Below, in pieces: positions 29,801 to 39,433 of a stretch of 64,000 bases of DNA. This DNA comes from Carnobacterium mobile DSM 4848 (GTDB taxonomy: Bacteria; Bacillota; Bacilli; Lactobacillales; Carnobacteriaceae): the NCBI RefSeq assembly GCF_000744825.1, contig NZ_JQMR01000001.1, positions 496,001-560,000 of the forward strand, read 5' to 3'. Numbering within the stretch: position 1 is the stretch's first letter; each line of letters begins with the position of its first letter. The translations under genes and the position numbers were made by a program. The notes beneath the pieces are model-generated. The model saw only the letters and a program-made list of their open reading frames with translations. It made no database searches and had not been told where the DNA came from.

Positions 29801-30655
29801 TCAATCTGCAATCGTCCGGTTTTTTACAAGCGCTTGATACAATTCATCCGCCATCAATTCATAGCCTTGATCATTTGGATGAAACAGGTCTTCTTCATAC
29901 AATAAAGGATTATTAGCCGGCTGGTCATCCGATGAATCCCCAATTGTATCTGCCGGTGTTGTCTGTCCATTCAAGTCAAATAACTCACTTAATGAAAGAT
30001 AAGTCGCTTGTTCTTTTTCAGCTAGCTGTTCAGTTTCTTCATTCCAAGAATCTAACACTTCCTGCATTTCAGTCACTTCAGGAAAAAGATACGCATAAGG
30101 GTTATAAATGCCAAAAATATAGACTTGCGCTTTTGGATTCAGCGAGTGAAATTCTGTTAGAATAGCTGTTAGATTTTCTTGATACTTTTTTTTCGGTTCA
30201 ATAAAACTGTCTTGATTTATTTTCAGCTGTTCTCTTTTAAAGGTTTGAATCAGATCATTTCCGCCAGCAGTCAATACAATAACTGTTGCTTTTTCCAAGT
30301 CAGAACGCACATCTTCTTGTTGCTTGATTCTTTCTAAAATCTGGTCACTGCGTTCGCCGCTTATCCCATAATTTTTTGTCGTTACTTCTTGGATGCCGGT
30401 TGTTTCTCTCAATTGGTTGGCAACCAAAGGAACATATCCTCCGTTTTGCGTACTGTCCCCAACTCCTTCTGTTAACGAGTCACCTATGGCAACTAAATAA
30501 ACTGATTGGTCAATTTCTTCCTGCTCTTGCTTTTTGGCTTGTTCTGTTTTGTTTAAAAAAAAGTTTAAACCTTGGATAACGATGAACGTTCCCAACGCCA
30601 CAATCACACACATGAACAAAAAAGAACGCACTTTTTTCATCGTCTTCAACTCCAT
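29801..30655 (-). CDS. SGNH/GDSL hydrolase family protein (YpmR-like)
   Basis: The 284-aa protein has an N-terminal transmembrane or uncleaved signal segment (FLFMCVIVALGTFIVIQGL) and an SGNH hydrolase domain. Block I is VAIGDSLTEGVGD (catalytic Ser), block III is LTAGGNDLI (Asn), and block V is DLFHPNDQGYELMADEL (Asp and His). It is probably an extracytoplasmic esterase or lipase; substrate unknown. A YpmS-like gene follows on the same strand. Confidence 0.88.
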   Translation of the reverse strand: MELKTMKKVRSFLFMCVIVALGTFIVIQGLNFFLNKTEQAKKQEQEEIDQSVYLVAIGDSLTEGVGDSTQNGGYVPLVANQLRETTGIQEVTTKNYGISGERSDQILERIKQQEDVRSDLEKATVIVLTAGGNDLIQTFKREQLKINQDSFIEPKKKYQENLTAILTEFHSLNPKAQVYIFGIYNPYAYLFPEVTEMQEVLDSWNEETEQLAEKEQATYLSLSELFDLNGQTTPADTIGDSSDDQPANNPLLYEEDLFHPNDQGYELMADELYQALVKNRTIAD

Positions 30656-30692
30656 TTTTTATACTAAGACACTTTCTTTATCTTTTCGTGCT

Positions 30693-31535
30693 TTACTTTG
30701 TATAATAAACAATCGCATAAGCACCTTTTCCGGTATGCGTAGCTATAACAGGACTTGTCTGATCCATCGTCATCGGAACATCAGGCATCGCCTTTTGAAA
30801 GTCCTCTTTTAATGCCTCAATATAGTCATAATCAGCTGCATGTGAAAAAGAAACTTCCATCACGCCTTCCGTTTGAGCTAATTCTTCTTTCAGCTTTTGA
30901 TTCCATTTATTGATTGGCTTCATTCCTCTGCCTTTAACTCGGCTTTCTAACTTGCCTTCAACAAGTTCAAAAATCAATTTCATATCGATCAAATTTGAAA
31001 CAGCTCCGACTACTCGGCTGACTCTTCCCCCTTTGACCAGATTTTCCAATGTGCGTACACAAATAAACAAACGGGTATTTTTTCTAACTGTTTCAATATG
31101 ATTTAAAATGGTCTCTTTATCTGCGCCGGAAGCTGCTAGTTTTGCGGCTTCGAGAACTTGAAAAGATAGTCCCCGATCGGTAAATTTGCTGTCAACGACT
31201 GTGACTGCTGTCTCCGTCATTTGAGCCGCTTGTCTGGCCGCATTAACTGTACCGCTTAAGGATTCAGTCATATGAATGGAAATCACTTCTCCGCCTTCCA
31301 TTCCTAATTGGTTATAGCATTCTATAAAAGTCCCTATTGGAGGCTGACTTGTTTTAGGCAAGGCTTTAGCTATTTCCATTCGATCCATAAATTCCTCTTT
31401 TTGCAGCGTTTCTCCATCTACATACGATGCTCCATCAATTAAAATAGTTAAAGGCAACACGTGAATGTTAAACTTCTCTATTTCTTCTGGAGTTAATTGA
31501 GCTGATGAATCGGTAACGATTGTTATGTTTTTCAT
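30693..31535 (-). CDS. DegV family fatty acid-binding protein
   Basis: The product of about 280 aa has the DegV fold. It begins ITIVTDSSAQLTPEEIEKFNIHVLPL, followed by the TSQPPIGTF lipid head-group loop, ISIHMTESLSGTVNAARQAA and VVDSKFTDRGLSFQVLEA. Such proteins (FakB) bind fatty acids and present them to the kinase FakA, so this could feed exogenous fatty acids to PlsX/PlsY. I use the internal ATG at 31535, which fits the family N-terminus, instead of an ATG ten codons earlier. No fakA is adjacent. Confidence 0.9.
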   Translation of the reverse strand: MKNITIVTDSSAQLTPEEIEKFNIHVLPLTILIDGASYVDGETLQKEEFMDRMEIAKALPKTSQPPIGTFIECYNQLGMEGGEVISIHMTESLSGTVNAARQAAQMTETAVTVVDSKFTDRGLSFQVLEAAKLAASGADKETILNHIETVRKNTRLFICVRTLENLVKGGRVSRVVGAVSNLIDMKLIFELVEGKLESRVKGRGMKPINKWNQKLKEELAQTEGVMEVSFSHAADYDYIEALKEDFQKAMPDVPMTMDQTSPVIATHTGKGAYAIVYYTK

Positions 31536-31737
31536 TTCTATTTCATCCCATCTTTCTTCATGCAATTTCTGTAAGGCTCATGTTATACTGACTGTAAACA
31601 CTAAACTCATTTGATTTTGCTTATTTATACAAGATTATTTCCCTATTTACACATAGAATAGTATAACAGATTCTCGAATCTTCGTATACTTATCTGTGGT
31701 GGTTTAAGTAAGCAATATTGGGATAGGAGGCAAATAA

Positions 31738-32400
31738 ATGGAAAAAAAGAATCTTCAGGAAAAAACGGTCTTTTCTCAAAGATACCTCGTGATAAATGAA
31801 GTCTTTAATGCTGTGACACATGGAATCGGTTTTGGATTAAGCATTGCCGGATTGGTCATTTTATTGTATAAAGGATCTCAAACTGGATCTGCTCTTGAAA
31901 TCGTTTCGTATGCCATCTATGGTTCGACTCTTATTCTCTTGTACCTTTGTTCTACGCTTTACCATAGTTTAATCTTTACACGAGCCCGTAAATTATTTAA
32001 GACAATTGACCATATGAGTATTTTTCTCTTAATCGCCGGCACTTACACTCCATATACACTTATTACGATCGGAGGCCCAATGGGGTGGAGTTTCTTTGGC
32101 ATTGTGTGGGGCATTGCTATTCTCGGTGTTATTTACAAAGCCATTTGGATCAATCATCTTCAGAAATTTTCTACTTGGATTTATATAGCTATGGGTTGGC
32201 TTTGTGTTTTTGCCTTAAAGCCCATTTATCAAGGGTTAGGATCTCAAGGCTTTTTACTGCTTGTCTTAGGCGGTTTGTCGTTTACGATTGGCGCTATTTT
32301 TTATAGTCTTCGAAACGTTCGGTTTATGCACGTGCTTTGGCACCTATTTGTATTAGCTGGTACTGCTTTTATGTACTTTTCTATTCTCTTTTATGTTTAA
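31738..32400 (+). CDS. Hemolysin III family (PAQR-type) membrane protein
   Basis: The 220-aa protein has seven hydrophobic segments and the conserved polar sites of the HlyIII/PAQR superfamily: NAVTHGIGFGLS, STLYHSLIF, KTIDHMSIFLLIAGTYTPY and the C-terminal MHVLWHLFVLAG. These His/Asp/Ser residues form the metal site of the family. GATAGGAGG precedes the ATG. It is often annotated as hemolysin III; a real hemolytic role is doubtful. It stands alone between degV (divergent) and dfrA (convergent). Confidence 0.92.
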   Translation: MEKKNLQEKTVFSQRYLVINEVFNAVTHGIGFGLSIAGLVILLYKGSQTGSALEIVSYAIYGSTLILLYLCSTLYHSLIFTRARKLFKTIDHMSIFLLIAGTYTPYTLITIGGPMGWSFFGIVWGIAILGVIYKAIWINHLQKFSTWIYIAMGWLCVFALKPIYQGLGSQGFLLLVLGGLSFTIGAIFYSLRNVRFMHVLWHLFVLAGTAFMYFSILFYV

Positions 32401-32410
32401 ATTTGTTGTC

Positions 32411-32450
32411 ACTAAAAACGCTTTAGGATAAAAGTCCTAAGGCGTTTTTA
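32411..32450. terminator. Bidirectional terminator between hlyIII and dfrA
   Basis: ACTAAAAACGC and GCGTTTTTAGT flank an inner TTAGGA/TCCTAA stem with an AAAAG loop. Both strands have T-runs, so it can end both convergent genes. Confidence 0.88.
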
Positions 32451-32458
32451 GTTCTATT

Positions 32459-32947
32459 TTATTTTCTTCGATAGGTTTCAAATGTATGAGCGTACTTATT
32501 GCGCTCATCGACTATTCCTGTATCCATATCAACCAATTGCCATTTAGACCAATCCAGATCCGGCATAAAGGTATCTCCTTCGAACTCACCATCGATCATT
32601 GTCCGATACAACACATATGCATTTTTCTCAAACAATTTAAAAATATCCGAACCACCAGTAATAAAAGTAATGCCTTGATAATGATCCGCAAAGTCCAGTA
32701 CTTCTTTTGGGCTGTGCATCACCAATACCCCTTCTGCTTGATACTTTTCATCTGTCGTCATCACAATATTGATACGATTAGGTAAAGGCCGTTTATTCAT
32801 TCCTTCAAATGTCTTTCTTCCCATTACAACAGCATTTCCTTGAGTTTTTTCTTTAAAAAATTTTAGATCATTCGGCAAACGCCAAGGAAGCGTTCCTTTA
32901 TTTCCAATAAGACCTTGTTGATCTTGTGCCCATAAAAATGCAATCAT
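32459..32947 (-). CDS. dfrA: Dihydrofolate reductase
   Basis: This enzyme reduces dihydrofolate to tetrahydrofolate with NADPH. The protein of about 162 aa has MIAFLWAQDQQGLIGNKGTLPWRLPNDLKFFKEKT, with the catalytic acidic residue in LPNDL, then VVMGRKTFEG, and ITFITGGSDIFK for NADPH. It sits 26 bases after thyA on the same strand, the standard thyA-dfrA operon in which DHFR recycles the dihydrofolate made by ThyA. The ATG at 32947 is taken as start; an ATG four codons earlier is possible. Confidence 0.96.
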   Translation of the reverse strand: MIAFLWAQDQQGLIGNKGTLPWRLPNDLKFFKEKTQGNAVVMGRKTFEGMNKRPLPNRINIVMTTDEKYQAEGVLVMHSPKEVLDFADHYQGITFITGGSDIFKLFEKNAYVLYRTMIDGEFEGDTFMPDLDWSKWQLVDMDTGIVDERNKYAHTFETYRRK

Positions 32948-32973
32948 TTTTTTCACCACTTTTGTTTTATTGT

Positions 32974-33921
32974 TTAAACTGCAATTGGAGCTTTGATACC
33001 AGGATGGGGTTGGTAATCTTCCAATAAAATATCTTCCATTTCAAAATCAAATATACTTGTTTTTTCTTCATTTAATTTTACAGTTGGAAACTCTTTTGGT
33101 TCTCGCGTCAGCTGTTTTTCCATTTGTTCCATATGATTTAGGTACAAATGAGCATCACCTAAAGTATGAACAAATTCTCCTACTTTTAAACCTGTTTCAT
33201 GAGCAATAAGATGGGTTAGCAGCGCATAGCTGGCAATATTAAAAGGTACACCTAAAAAGATATCTGCACTTCTTTGATAAAGTTGACAACTCAACTTTCC
33301 GTCCGCTACATAGAATTGGAAAAGTGTATGACAAGGCGGTAAAGCCATACCTGGTACATCTTCAGGATTCCAAGCAGATACAATTAATCTTCTGGAATCA
33401 GGAGATTTTTTGATCATATCAATCACATCTTTTAATTGATCGATTGTTTCGCCTTGAGAAGTTTTCCAATTCCGCCATTGGGAACCATAAACATTGCCTA
33501 GTTCTCCATATTGAGCAGCGAATCGTTCATCATCTAAAATACGCTGACAAAAATCAGCTTTTTCACTTTGATAAACTGCATTAAAAGCTTCATCTTTTAG
33601 GGCTCTTCGGCCAAAATCGGTCATATCTGGACCTTCGTAATCTGCGCTTTTCACATAACGCTCGAATGCCCATTCATCCCAGATATGATTATTATGCTGT
33701 AAAAGGTAGCGTATATTTGTGTCACCTTTGATAAACCAAAGCAATTCACTTTTGATTAATCCAAAAGGAACTCGTTTTGTTGTCAATAAAGGAAACCCTT
33801 TTTGAAGATCAAAACGCATTTGGTAACCAAATAGGCTTTTTGTGCCTGTTCCAGTTCTATCTGTTTTCAAAGTGCCTTCTTTTAAAACTTTTTTCCCTAA
33901 ATTTAAATATTCAGTCTCCAA
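32974..33921 (-). CDS. thyA: Thymidylate synthase
   Basis: ThyA methylates dUMP to dTMP using methylene-tetrahydrofolate. The active-site cysteine is in [12 protein letters not shown] (C197), and the N-terminal [18 protein letters not shown] phosphate loop is present. At 315 aa it carries the extra segment in the small domain (around [25 protein letters not shown]) known from the Lactobacillus casei enzyme, consistent with a lactic acid bacterium. It lies between an ABC-F gene and dfrA on the same strand. Confidence 0.97.
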   Translation of the reverse strand: METEYLNLGKKVLKEGTLKTDRTGTGTKSLFGYQMRFDLQKGFPLLTTKRVPFGLIKSELLWFIKGDTNIRYLLQHNNHIWDEWAFERYVKSADYEGPDMTDFGRRALKDEAFNAVYQSEKADFCQRILDDERFAAQYGELGNVYGSQWRNWKTSQGETIDQLKDVIDMIKKSPDSRRLIVSAWNPEDVPGMALPPCHTLFQFYVADGKLSCQLYQRSADIFLGVPFNIASYALLTHLIAHETGLKVGEFVHTLGDAHLYLNHMEQMEKQLTREPKEFPTVKLNEEKTSIFDFEMEDILLEDYQPHPGIKAPIAV

Positions 33922-33942
33922 GGTTGTTCCTCCTACTTGCCT

Positions 33943-35850
33943 TTAATTGCTCTCAAATTGACTTAGGTATTCCCAACGGGTCATTTTTTCTTCTAATTCC
34001 TTCTCATTCAATGTCAAAGATTCTTGAAGTTCTTGCAACAGTGTAAAATCGCTGCTATTTTCACTCATCTTTTTTTGTATCGTTTCAATTTCGCTCTCTA
34101 ACTCAAAAAGTTCATCTTCAATGGTCTCCCATTCTTTTTGTTCTGTATAGGTTAATTTCTCTTTAACATCTTTACTTTTTGAAGCTTTTGGTTTTTCTTC
34201 AGAAATAGGTTTTTTATGATCTGAACTTTTTCCTTGATTGGCTGTTTTTTCCATTTCTTCTTCTGCAATAAACGTGGTGATATTCCCATAATAAGGAACA
34301 ACTTTTCCTTCACCTTCAAATATTAATAATTTTTCAGTGGTTTTATCAAGAAAATACCGGTCATGCGAAACTGAGATGACGGCTCCAGGGAATGTTTCAA
34401 TGTAGTCTTCCAAGACAGTCAATGTAGCAATGTCCAAGTCATTTGTGGGCTCGTCTAATAATAAAACATTTGGCTGCTGCATCAATAATTTTAACAAATA
34501 CAACCGTCTTTTTTCTCCACCGGACAGTTTGCCAATCAGTGTTCCATGACTAGATTTTTCAAATAAGAATTGTTCCAATAAATTAGTCACGCTGATTCTT
34601 TCTCCGTTAGAGGTTTCGACTTCTTCTCCTACTTCTTGTAAAAATGAAATAACCCGTTTGTTAGGATCCATTTCTTCAGTGGTTTGAGTATAGTACGCAA
34701 TTTTAACCGTTTCGCCTACAACTAGCGTACCAGAATCTAACGGGATACGGCCTGCCAGGACGTTTAGCAACGTTGACTTACCAGCACCGTTTTTGCCGCT
34801 GATTCCAATGCGATCTTTTGCTTGAATCAATAAATTAAACTCTTTAATGATGGGGTGTCCTGCAAATGTCAAAGAAGCCTGTTGTAAATCGAGAACTCGT
34901 TTTCCAATACGTGCTCCTTCTAAATTCATTTCAACAGATTCATCGCTTTTTACTTGATGCAAGTTTTCTTCTAAGTCATTAAAACGATTGATACGCGCCT
35001 GTTGTTTTGTTGAACGAGCTTTTGCTCCTGTTCGCATCCAAGCCAGCTCTTTTGTATACAATTGTTTGCGCTTATGCTCAGCCCGAATAGAAGCCTCTTG
35101 ACGTTCTGCTCTGGCTGTAATATAGGCTTCATAGTTGCCGGTATACATAATGGCTTGACCATGCGAAAGTTCGATCATTCGATTCACGATTCGGTCTAAG
35201 AAATACCGGTCATGTGTCACTAACAAAAGCGCTCCTCGGTAACCACTTAAGTAATTTTCAAGCCAAGTAATGGTTTGGAAATCAAGATGGTTTGTTGGTT
35301 CATCCAATACCAATAAATCGGGCTCTTGTATCAACACTTGAGCTAATCCGACTCGTTTCCTTTGTCCGCCTGACAGCGTCGCAATGGATTGATCTAAATC
35401 GATAATACCTAATTTACTTAAGATGGTTTTAGCATTTGTTTCTGCCAACCACGCATCATGATCATTCATCGCTTGTTCTGCTTTTGAATACGCATTTTGA
35501 TAAGCCTCGTTCATCGGATCGAGTGTCAGATGTTCTAACGCTTTTTCATAATTTCTCAGCGCTACTAAAATCGGTGTATCTCCTTCAAAAAGAGCATCAA
35601 AAACTGTTTGTTCAGATTTTAATTCTGGTTCTTGCAATAAGTACCCAATACGATAATCTTTCGGAGTTTGAATTTCACCTTTTTCGCCGCTGTCTCTGCC
35701 TGTAATAACGTTCAATAAGTTACTTTTACCCGTACCGTTAACGCCAATCAACCCTACGCGTTCTCCAGTTCTAATGGAAAAACTAATATTATCGAATAAA
35801 ACCTTTTCTCCATAGGTTTTCGTTAAATCGATTACTTTCATTTCTTTCAT
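33943..35850 (-). CDS. ABC-F family ATPase, Uup/YfmR type
   Basis: The protein of about 635 aa has two ABC domains and no membrane segment. Walker A motifs are GVNGTGKSNLLN and GKNGAGKSTLLN; signature motifs are LSGGQRKRVGLAQ and LSGGEKRRLYLLK; Walker B with Glu are LLVLDEPTNHLD and VLLLDEPTNDLD. Between them lies the Lys/Arg-rich ABC-F linker (TKELAWMRTGAKARSTKQQARINR). A C-terminal coiled coil (about 550-635) marks the Uup/YfmR branch, which acts on stalled ribosomes. I start at the ATG at 35850, 8 bases after GGAG; the ATG before it is also possible. No antibiotic resistance role is implied. Confidence 0.92.
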   Translation of the reverse strand: MKEMKVIDLTKTYGEKVLFDNISFSIRTGERVGLIGVNGTGKSNLLNVITGRDSGEKGEIQTPKDYRIGYLLQEPELKSEQTVFDALFEGDTPILVALRNYEKALEHLTLDPMNEAYQNAYSKAEQAMNDHDAWLAETNAKTILSKLGIIDLDQSIATLSGGQRKRVGLAQVLIQEPDLLVLDEPTNHLDFQTITWLENYLSGYRGALLLVTHDRYFLDRIVNRMIELSHGQAIMYTGNYEAYITARAERQEASIRAEHKRKQLYTKELAWMRTGAKARSTKQQARINRFNDLEENLHQVKSDESVEMNLEGARIGKRVLDLQQASLTFAGHPIIKEFNLLIQAKDRIGISGKNGAGKSTLLNVLAGRIPLDSGTLVVGETVKIAYYTQTTEEMDPNKRVISFLQEVGEEVETSNGERISVTNLLEQFLFEKSSHGTLIGKLSGGEKRRLYLLKLLMQQPNVLLLDEPTNDLDIATLTVLEDYIETFPGAVISVSHDRYFLDKTTEKLLIFEGEGKVVPYYGNITTFIAEEEMEKTANQGKSSDHKKPISEEKPKASKSKDVKEKLTYTEQKEWETIEDELFELESEIETIQKKMSENSSDFTLLQELQESLTLNEKELEEKMTRWEYLSQFESN

Positions 35851-35945
35851 CATTAATCTCCACTTTCCCATAATTAGTGCTCTTTATTTGATCTATTCTA
35901 TCTTAACATAATTGAACTGAAAAAAATTTACCTTGCTTACTATTA

Positions 35946-36587
35946 TTAGAGGTAAGTCTTAAAGGCTGCCAAGTCTTGATAGATCGTTTCTAGTAATGTA
36001 CGATTATAAAAAATTGAAGCTGGATGAAAAGTCGGGAAAACACGGTATTGTTTTTTTGACCACGAAAAACTTTGTGCGTCTAGTGAAGCTACTTCTTGAA
36101 TAGGTCCCACATACAATTGTCCGTGTACTTGAGTGATCTTTGCTTGATCTCCGACTAACCGTTGAAAACCAATATTGCCCATCGCTAAAATAATCGGCGG
36201 GTCTATTTCTTTGATTTCATAATCCAACAGGGGTGCATGGGCTAGAATTTCTTTTTTACTCGGTGTGCGATTGTACTTACGCATAAAAAATTCTCCGGTT
36301 TTTCTATCTACTTTTTCTTTTTCACGATAGGGCCGGCTTCTAAATGTACTCGTCATATATACTTCTTCACGGGTCACACCTAAAAACTCGAAAAAATTCA
36401 TGAGTTCTTTTCCTGCTCTGCCTGTAAAAGGAACACCGCTGACTGTTTCAACTTCTCCAGGAGCTTCTCCTACCAGCATAAAACGCGGATGTTTAGGCCC
36501 TATTCCCCATAGGAAACCTTCTACAGAAAATCCCGCGTTGCGTTCTTTTGCCAGATCCATTAATTCTTGTGTTAAAGCCGTTTCCAT
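35946..36587 (-). CDS. Uracil-DNA glycosylase superfamily protein, no iron-sulphur cysteines
   Basis: The 213-aa protein has the superfamily loop VGEAPGEVETVSGVPFTGRAGKEL, as in family 4 enzymes, then IILAMGNIGFQRL and a C-terminal PTFHPASIFYN with the histidine of motif B. Family 4 enzymes bind a [4Fe-4S] cluster through four cysteines, two of them near the start; this protein shows no such cysteines. It is thus a cluster-free relative whose activity is open. It sits between the ABC-F gene and fhs on the same strand. Confidence 0.8.
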   Translation of the reverse strand: METALTQELMDLAKERNAGFSVEGFLWGIGPKHPRFMLVGEAPGEVETVSGVPFTGRAGKELMNFFEFLGVTREEVYMTSTFRSRPYREKEKVDRKTGEFFMRKYNRTPSKKEILAHAPLLDYEIKEIDPPIILAMGNIGFQRLVGDQAKITQVHGQLYVGPIQEVASLDAQSFSWSKKQYRVFPTFHPASIFYNRTLLETIYQDLAAFKTYL

Positions 36588-36633
36588 TTTTCAGGCATCT
36601 CCTTTCATTAGAGTCATTTAGCTGCCTCTCGTT

Positions 36634-38313
36634 CTAAAATAAACCCGTTATTTTTCCATCTTCTGTAATATCCATTTTTAAAGCTGCTGGTTTTTTTGGT
36701 AAACCTGGCATCGTCATGACTTCTCCAGTCAATGCGACAATAAAGCCAGCGCCTAACTTTGGAACAAATTCTCTAATGGTGATATCAAAATTTGTCGGAC
36801 GGCCTAATTTTAGAGGATCATCTGATAAGGAGTATTGTGTTTTGGCCATACAGACCGGCAAATGCTCCCAACCATTTTCTGAAAATAATTGCATTTGCTT
36901 CAAAGCTGTTTTTGAAAACTGCACTTCAGAACCGCCATAAATCGTTTTTGTGATTTTCTCTACTTTTTCTCGAACAGTAGTAGCCGCAGCTTCATATAAA
37001 GGAACAAATTCAGGTTTTTGGTTTTCAATCACCTTCATTACTGCTTCGGCTAGTTCTACTCCGCCCGCTGGACCATTTTCCCACACTGAAGTAACGGCTA
37101 CCGGTATCGCTAAAGCATGAAGCAAATCAATTAAACAAGCTTCTTCTTTAGCCGTATCTTCTGAAAATTCGTTGATTGCCACAACTACCGGCAAGCCATA
37201 GCGATGGATGTTTTCGATGTGTTTTTGCAAATTAGTAAAGCCTTTTTTCAAAGCTTCCACATTTTCTGTTTTCAAATTTGTTTTAAGAACACCGCCATGC
37301 ATTTTCAGTGCACGAATCGTTGCCACAATCACGACCGCATCAGGCGCTTTTTCTAGCTGCGGAACTTTGATATCTAAAAATTTCTCTGCCCCTAAATCAG
37401 CGCCAAATCCTGCTTCTGTTACAGTATAATCCGCCAACTGCAAGGCGGTATGTGTAGCTAGAACGCTATTGCAGCCATGAGCGATATTGGCAAATGGACC
37501 TCCATGTACTAAAGCAGGGGTATGAAATAACGTTTGAACCAAGTTAGGTTTGATGGCATCTTTCAGTAATAAAGCCAAAGCTCCTTGAACCTCTAAATCA
37601 GCTACTCTAACCGGTTTATGATCATAAGACTCACCTATCACGATTTGGGACAATCGTTTTTTCAAGTCTTCTATATCTCTAGCTAAACATAAAATTGCCA
37701 TCATTTCACTGGCGACAGTAATGTCAAACCCATCTTCACGCGGCACACCGTTGACTCGGCCGCCTAATCCGACAACTACATTTCTTAAAGAACGGTCGTT
37801 CAAATCTAGGGCCCGTTTCCACGTAATCGTCGTTGGATTGATTTTACAGGTATTTCCTTGATAAATATGGTTATCGATAAAAGCCGATAACGCATTATTC
37901 GCTGTAGTTAAAGCATGCATGTCTCCAGTGAAATGCAGATTAATATCATCCATTGGCATAACTTGCGCATGACCACCACCGGCTGCTCCACCTTTCATGC
38001 CCATAGTAGGTCCCAAAGAAGGCTCTCTAAGCGCTAAAATAGCAGATTGGCCTAAGTGACTCAAAGCATCGGCTAACCCCACAGAGACTGTTGTTTTCCC
38101 TTCTCCGGCAGGTGTGGGGTTAATCGAAGTAACTAAGATCAGTTTTCCCATCGTCTTTCTCTTCTCAAATGTGTGATTGAGACGGGTTAAATTAATTTTA
38201 GCTTTATACTTTCCATAGAGATCTAAATCATCTTCCGATAACGCAAGCTTTTCCGCAATTTCAACAATCGGCTTCATTTCATTTTTTTGAGCTATTTCAA
38301 TATCTGACAACAT
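36634..38313 (-). CDS. fhs: Formate-tetrahydrofolate ligase
   Basis: Fhs makes 10-formyl-tetrahydrofolate from formate, ATP and THF. The 559-aa protein has the ATP loop [18 protein letters not shown], the [35 protein letters not shown] block, and [28 protein letters not shown] start at the ATG at 38313, 8 bases after AAAGGGG. Together with pyruvate formate-lyase, which makes formate, and thyA-dfrA, which use folates, it fits one-carbon supply from fermentation. Confidence 0.96.
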   Translation of the reverse strand: MLSDIEIAQKNEMKPIVEIAEKLALSEDDLDLYGKYKAKINLTRLNHTFEKRKTMGKLILVTSINPTPAGEGKTTVSVGLADALSHLGQSAILALREPSLGPTMGMKGGAAGGGHAQVMPMDDINLHFTGDMHALTTANNALSAFIDNHIYQGNTCKINPTTITWKRALDLNDRSLRNVVVGLGGRVNGVPREDGFDITVASEMMAILCLARDIEDLKKRLSQIVIGESYDHKPVRVADLEVQGALALLLKDAIKPNLVQTLFHTPALVHGGPFANIAHGCNSVLATHTALQLADYTVTEAGFGADLGAEKFLDIKVPQLEKAPDAVVIVATIRALKMHGGVLKTNLKTENVEALKKGFTNLQKHIENIHRYGLPVVVAINEFSEDTAKEEACLIDLLHALAIPVAVTSVWENGPAGGVELAEAVMKVIENQKPEFVPLYEAAATTVREKVEKITKTIYGGSEVQFSKTALKQMQLFSENGWEHLPVCMAKTQYSLSDDPLKLGRPTNFDITIREFVPKLGAGFIVALTGEVMTMPGLPKKPAALKMDITEDGKITGLF

Positions 38314-38479
38314 GCACATTTCCCCTTTCGACTAAAACAATCAGACGCTATATCTTCAATTGTTCATTTTCGCTATTTTCAATTATACAATAGTTGACTC
38401 AAAAGAAAAACCTTCGCCTGCTTGGATGGCAATCGAATAAGAAATAAAGCTAAAAACACTCTCTATCGCTACTTTCCAT

Positions 38480-38508
38480 TTGACGAAAGCGGTTAACATT
38501 CCTATAAT
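38480..38508 (+). promoter_or_regulatory. Promoter of the cold-shock gene
   Basis: TTGACG at 38480-38485 and a perfect TATAAT at 38503-38508 are 17 bases apart. Transcription should start near 38515, giving a 5' untranslated leader of nearly 90 bases before the ATG, a usual trait of cold-shock mRNAs. Confidence 0.75.
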
Positions 38509-38602
38509 AATAGGGGTAAGCCGTTTCTTCTTGTATCCTCTTTATTTTTTTGCGCAAGTTGGCTTAAGGTTGGTTGAAAAATTCGTTAAGGGGGACTGTC
38601 AG

Positions 38603-38812
38603 ATGGAAAATGGAACAGTTAAATGGTTTAGTAATGAAAAAGGGTATGGATTCATTGAATACAATGAATTGGAGGATATTTTTGTTCATTTTACCGGGAT
38701 TGAAAATGAAGGATTTAAATCATTATCAGAAGGACAGCAAGTTGCATTTAAAATCGTAGAAGGCACACGAGGACCTCAAGCAACGAACGTGGTTGTGATT
38801 AACCAACTTTAA
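38603..38812 (+). CDS. Cold-shock domain protein (CspA family)
   Basis: This 69-aa single-domain OB-fold protein binds single-stranded RNA. It has RNP1-like KGYGFIEYN and RNP2-like IFVHF, and starts [12 protein letters not shown]. The ATG at 38603 follows AAGGGGG by about 8 bases; longer in-frame versions reach upstream through the leader and promoter and are not coding. It is the only gene in its unit, with its own promoter and terminator. Confidence 0.95.
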   Translation: MENGTVKWFSNEKGYGFIEYNELEDIFVHFTGIENEGFKSLSEGQQVAFKIVEGTRGPQATNVVVINQL

Positions 38813-38859
38813 ACGTCTTATTCAACTAATGGATTGCTTTTAATTAGTTTAACTTACAA

Positions 38860-38893
38860 AAAAAACGATAACTCGTCTGAGTTTATCGTTTTT
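38860..38893 (+). terminator. Terminator of the cold-shock gene
   Basis: AAAACGATAA and TTATCGTTTT pair across a CTC-GTCT-GAG inner hairpin and run into TTTTTT. It lies between the convergent csp and EbsA-like genes. Confidence 0.85.
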
Positions 38894-38900
38894 TAAGTTT

Positions 38901-39365
38901 TTATTCTTTATTCAGATTAATGGTATTTATTTTTACTATTCCTAAAGCTGGACTAGTATGCTGAAGTGCACTTAATAAGTGTTTTTTATTTTTTTTGTTT
39001 AAATAAAAAATAATGGGCTCAACCGAATCAACTTGTTCCATTTGAATCAACCGCTGTTCTGAAAAAGTTAATTTAGTTAAATTAGAAACCGGGTAATCCG
39101 TTACTTTGATCCCTCTAAAATACCTTAATGTAAGCTTGCCTTCAGATAAAGTCAACGAAGACCCCAAACCAAAATATAAAAGAATGAGACTCGCCAACCC
39201 GAGGACAATACTGATACTAAAATGTTGGGCTTCTAAAAATCCTATCAGACTTAAGAAAAAAAATAGCCAGCAAAACGACCAATAAATAATTTGATAAGCG
39301 GGCTCTAAAGAAAGCCTAACTTTTAATTGCCTTTCTATTTTGCATACCCCCCGTTCATTTAGCAC
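38901..39365 (-). CDS. EbsA-like membrane protein, start uncertain
   Basis: The protein has two adjacent hydrophobic segments (IIYWSFCWLFFFLSLIGFL and ISIVLGLASLILLYFGLG) followed by a soluble beta-rich domain, as in the enterococcal EbsA family. It is transcribed divergently from the RNase H-like gene. The start is unclear: GTG at 39365 is in frame but poorly spaced; a strong GGGGGG at about 39348-39353 best serves either an out-of-frame ATG at 39345 or an ATA at 39338. The ATG at 39461 would overlap the neighbouring gene. A one-base error at 39341-39345 would explain this. Function of EbsA is not settled. Confidence 0.65.
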   Translation of the reverse strand: MLNERGVCKIERQLKVRLSLEPAYQIIYWSFCWLFFFLSLIGFLEAQHFSISIVLGLASLILLYFGLGSSLTLSEGKLTLRYFRGIKVTDYPVSNLTKLTFSEQRLIQMEQVDSVEPIIFYLNKKNKKHLLSALQHTSPALGIVKINTINLNKE

Positions 39366-39433
39366 ATCTTTAAAATTATCATAACACAATTTTTTTTTAA
39401 AACCAATGTAGAAGAAGAAAGGAAAAAGTTTAT

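Noticed and set aside
38320-38480. Folate riboswitch upstream of fhs
   Set aside because: The sequence does not show the conserved tetrahydrofolate riboswitch core; it is AT-rich and unstructured by eye.
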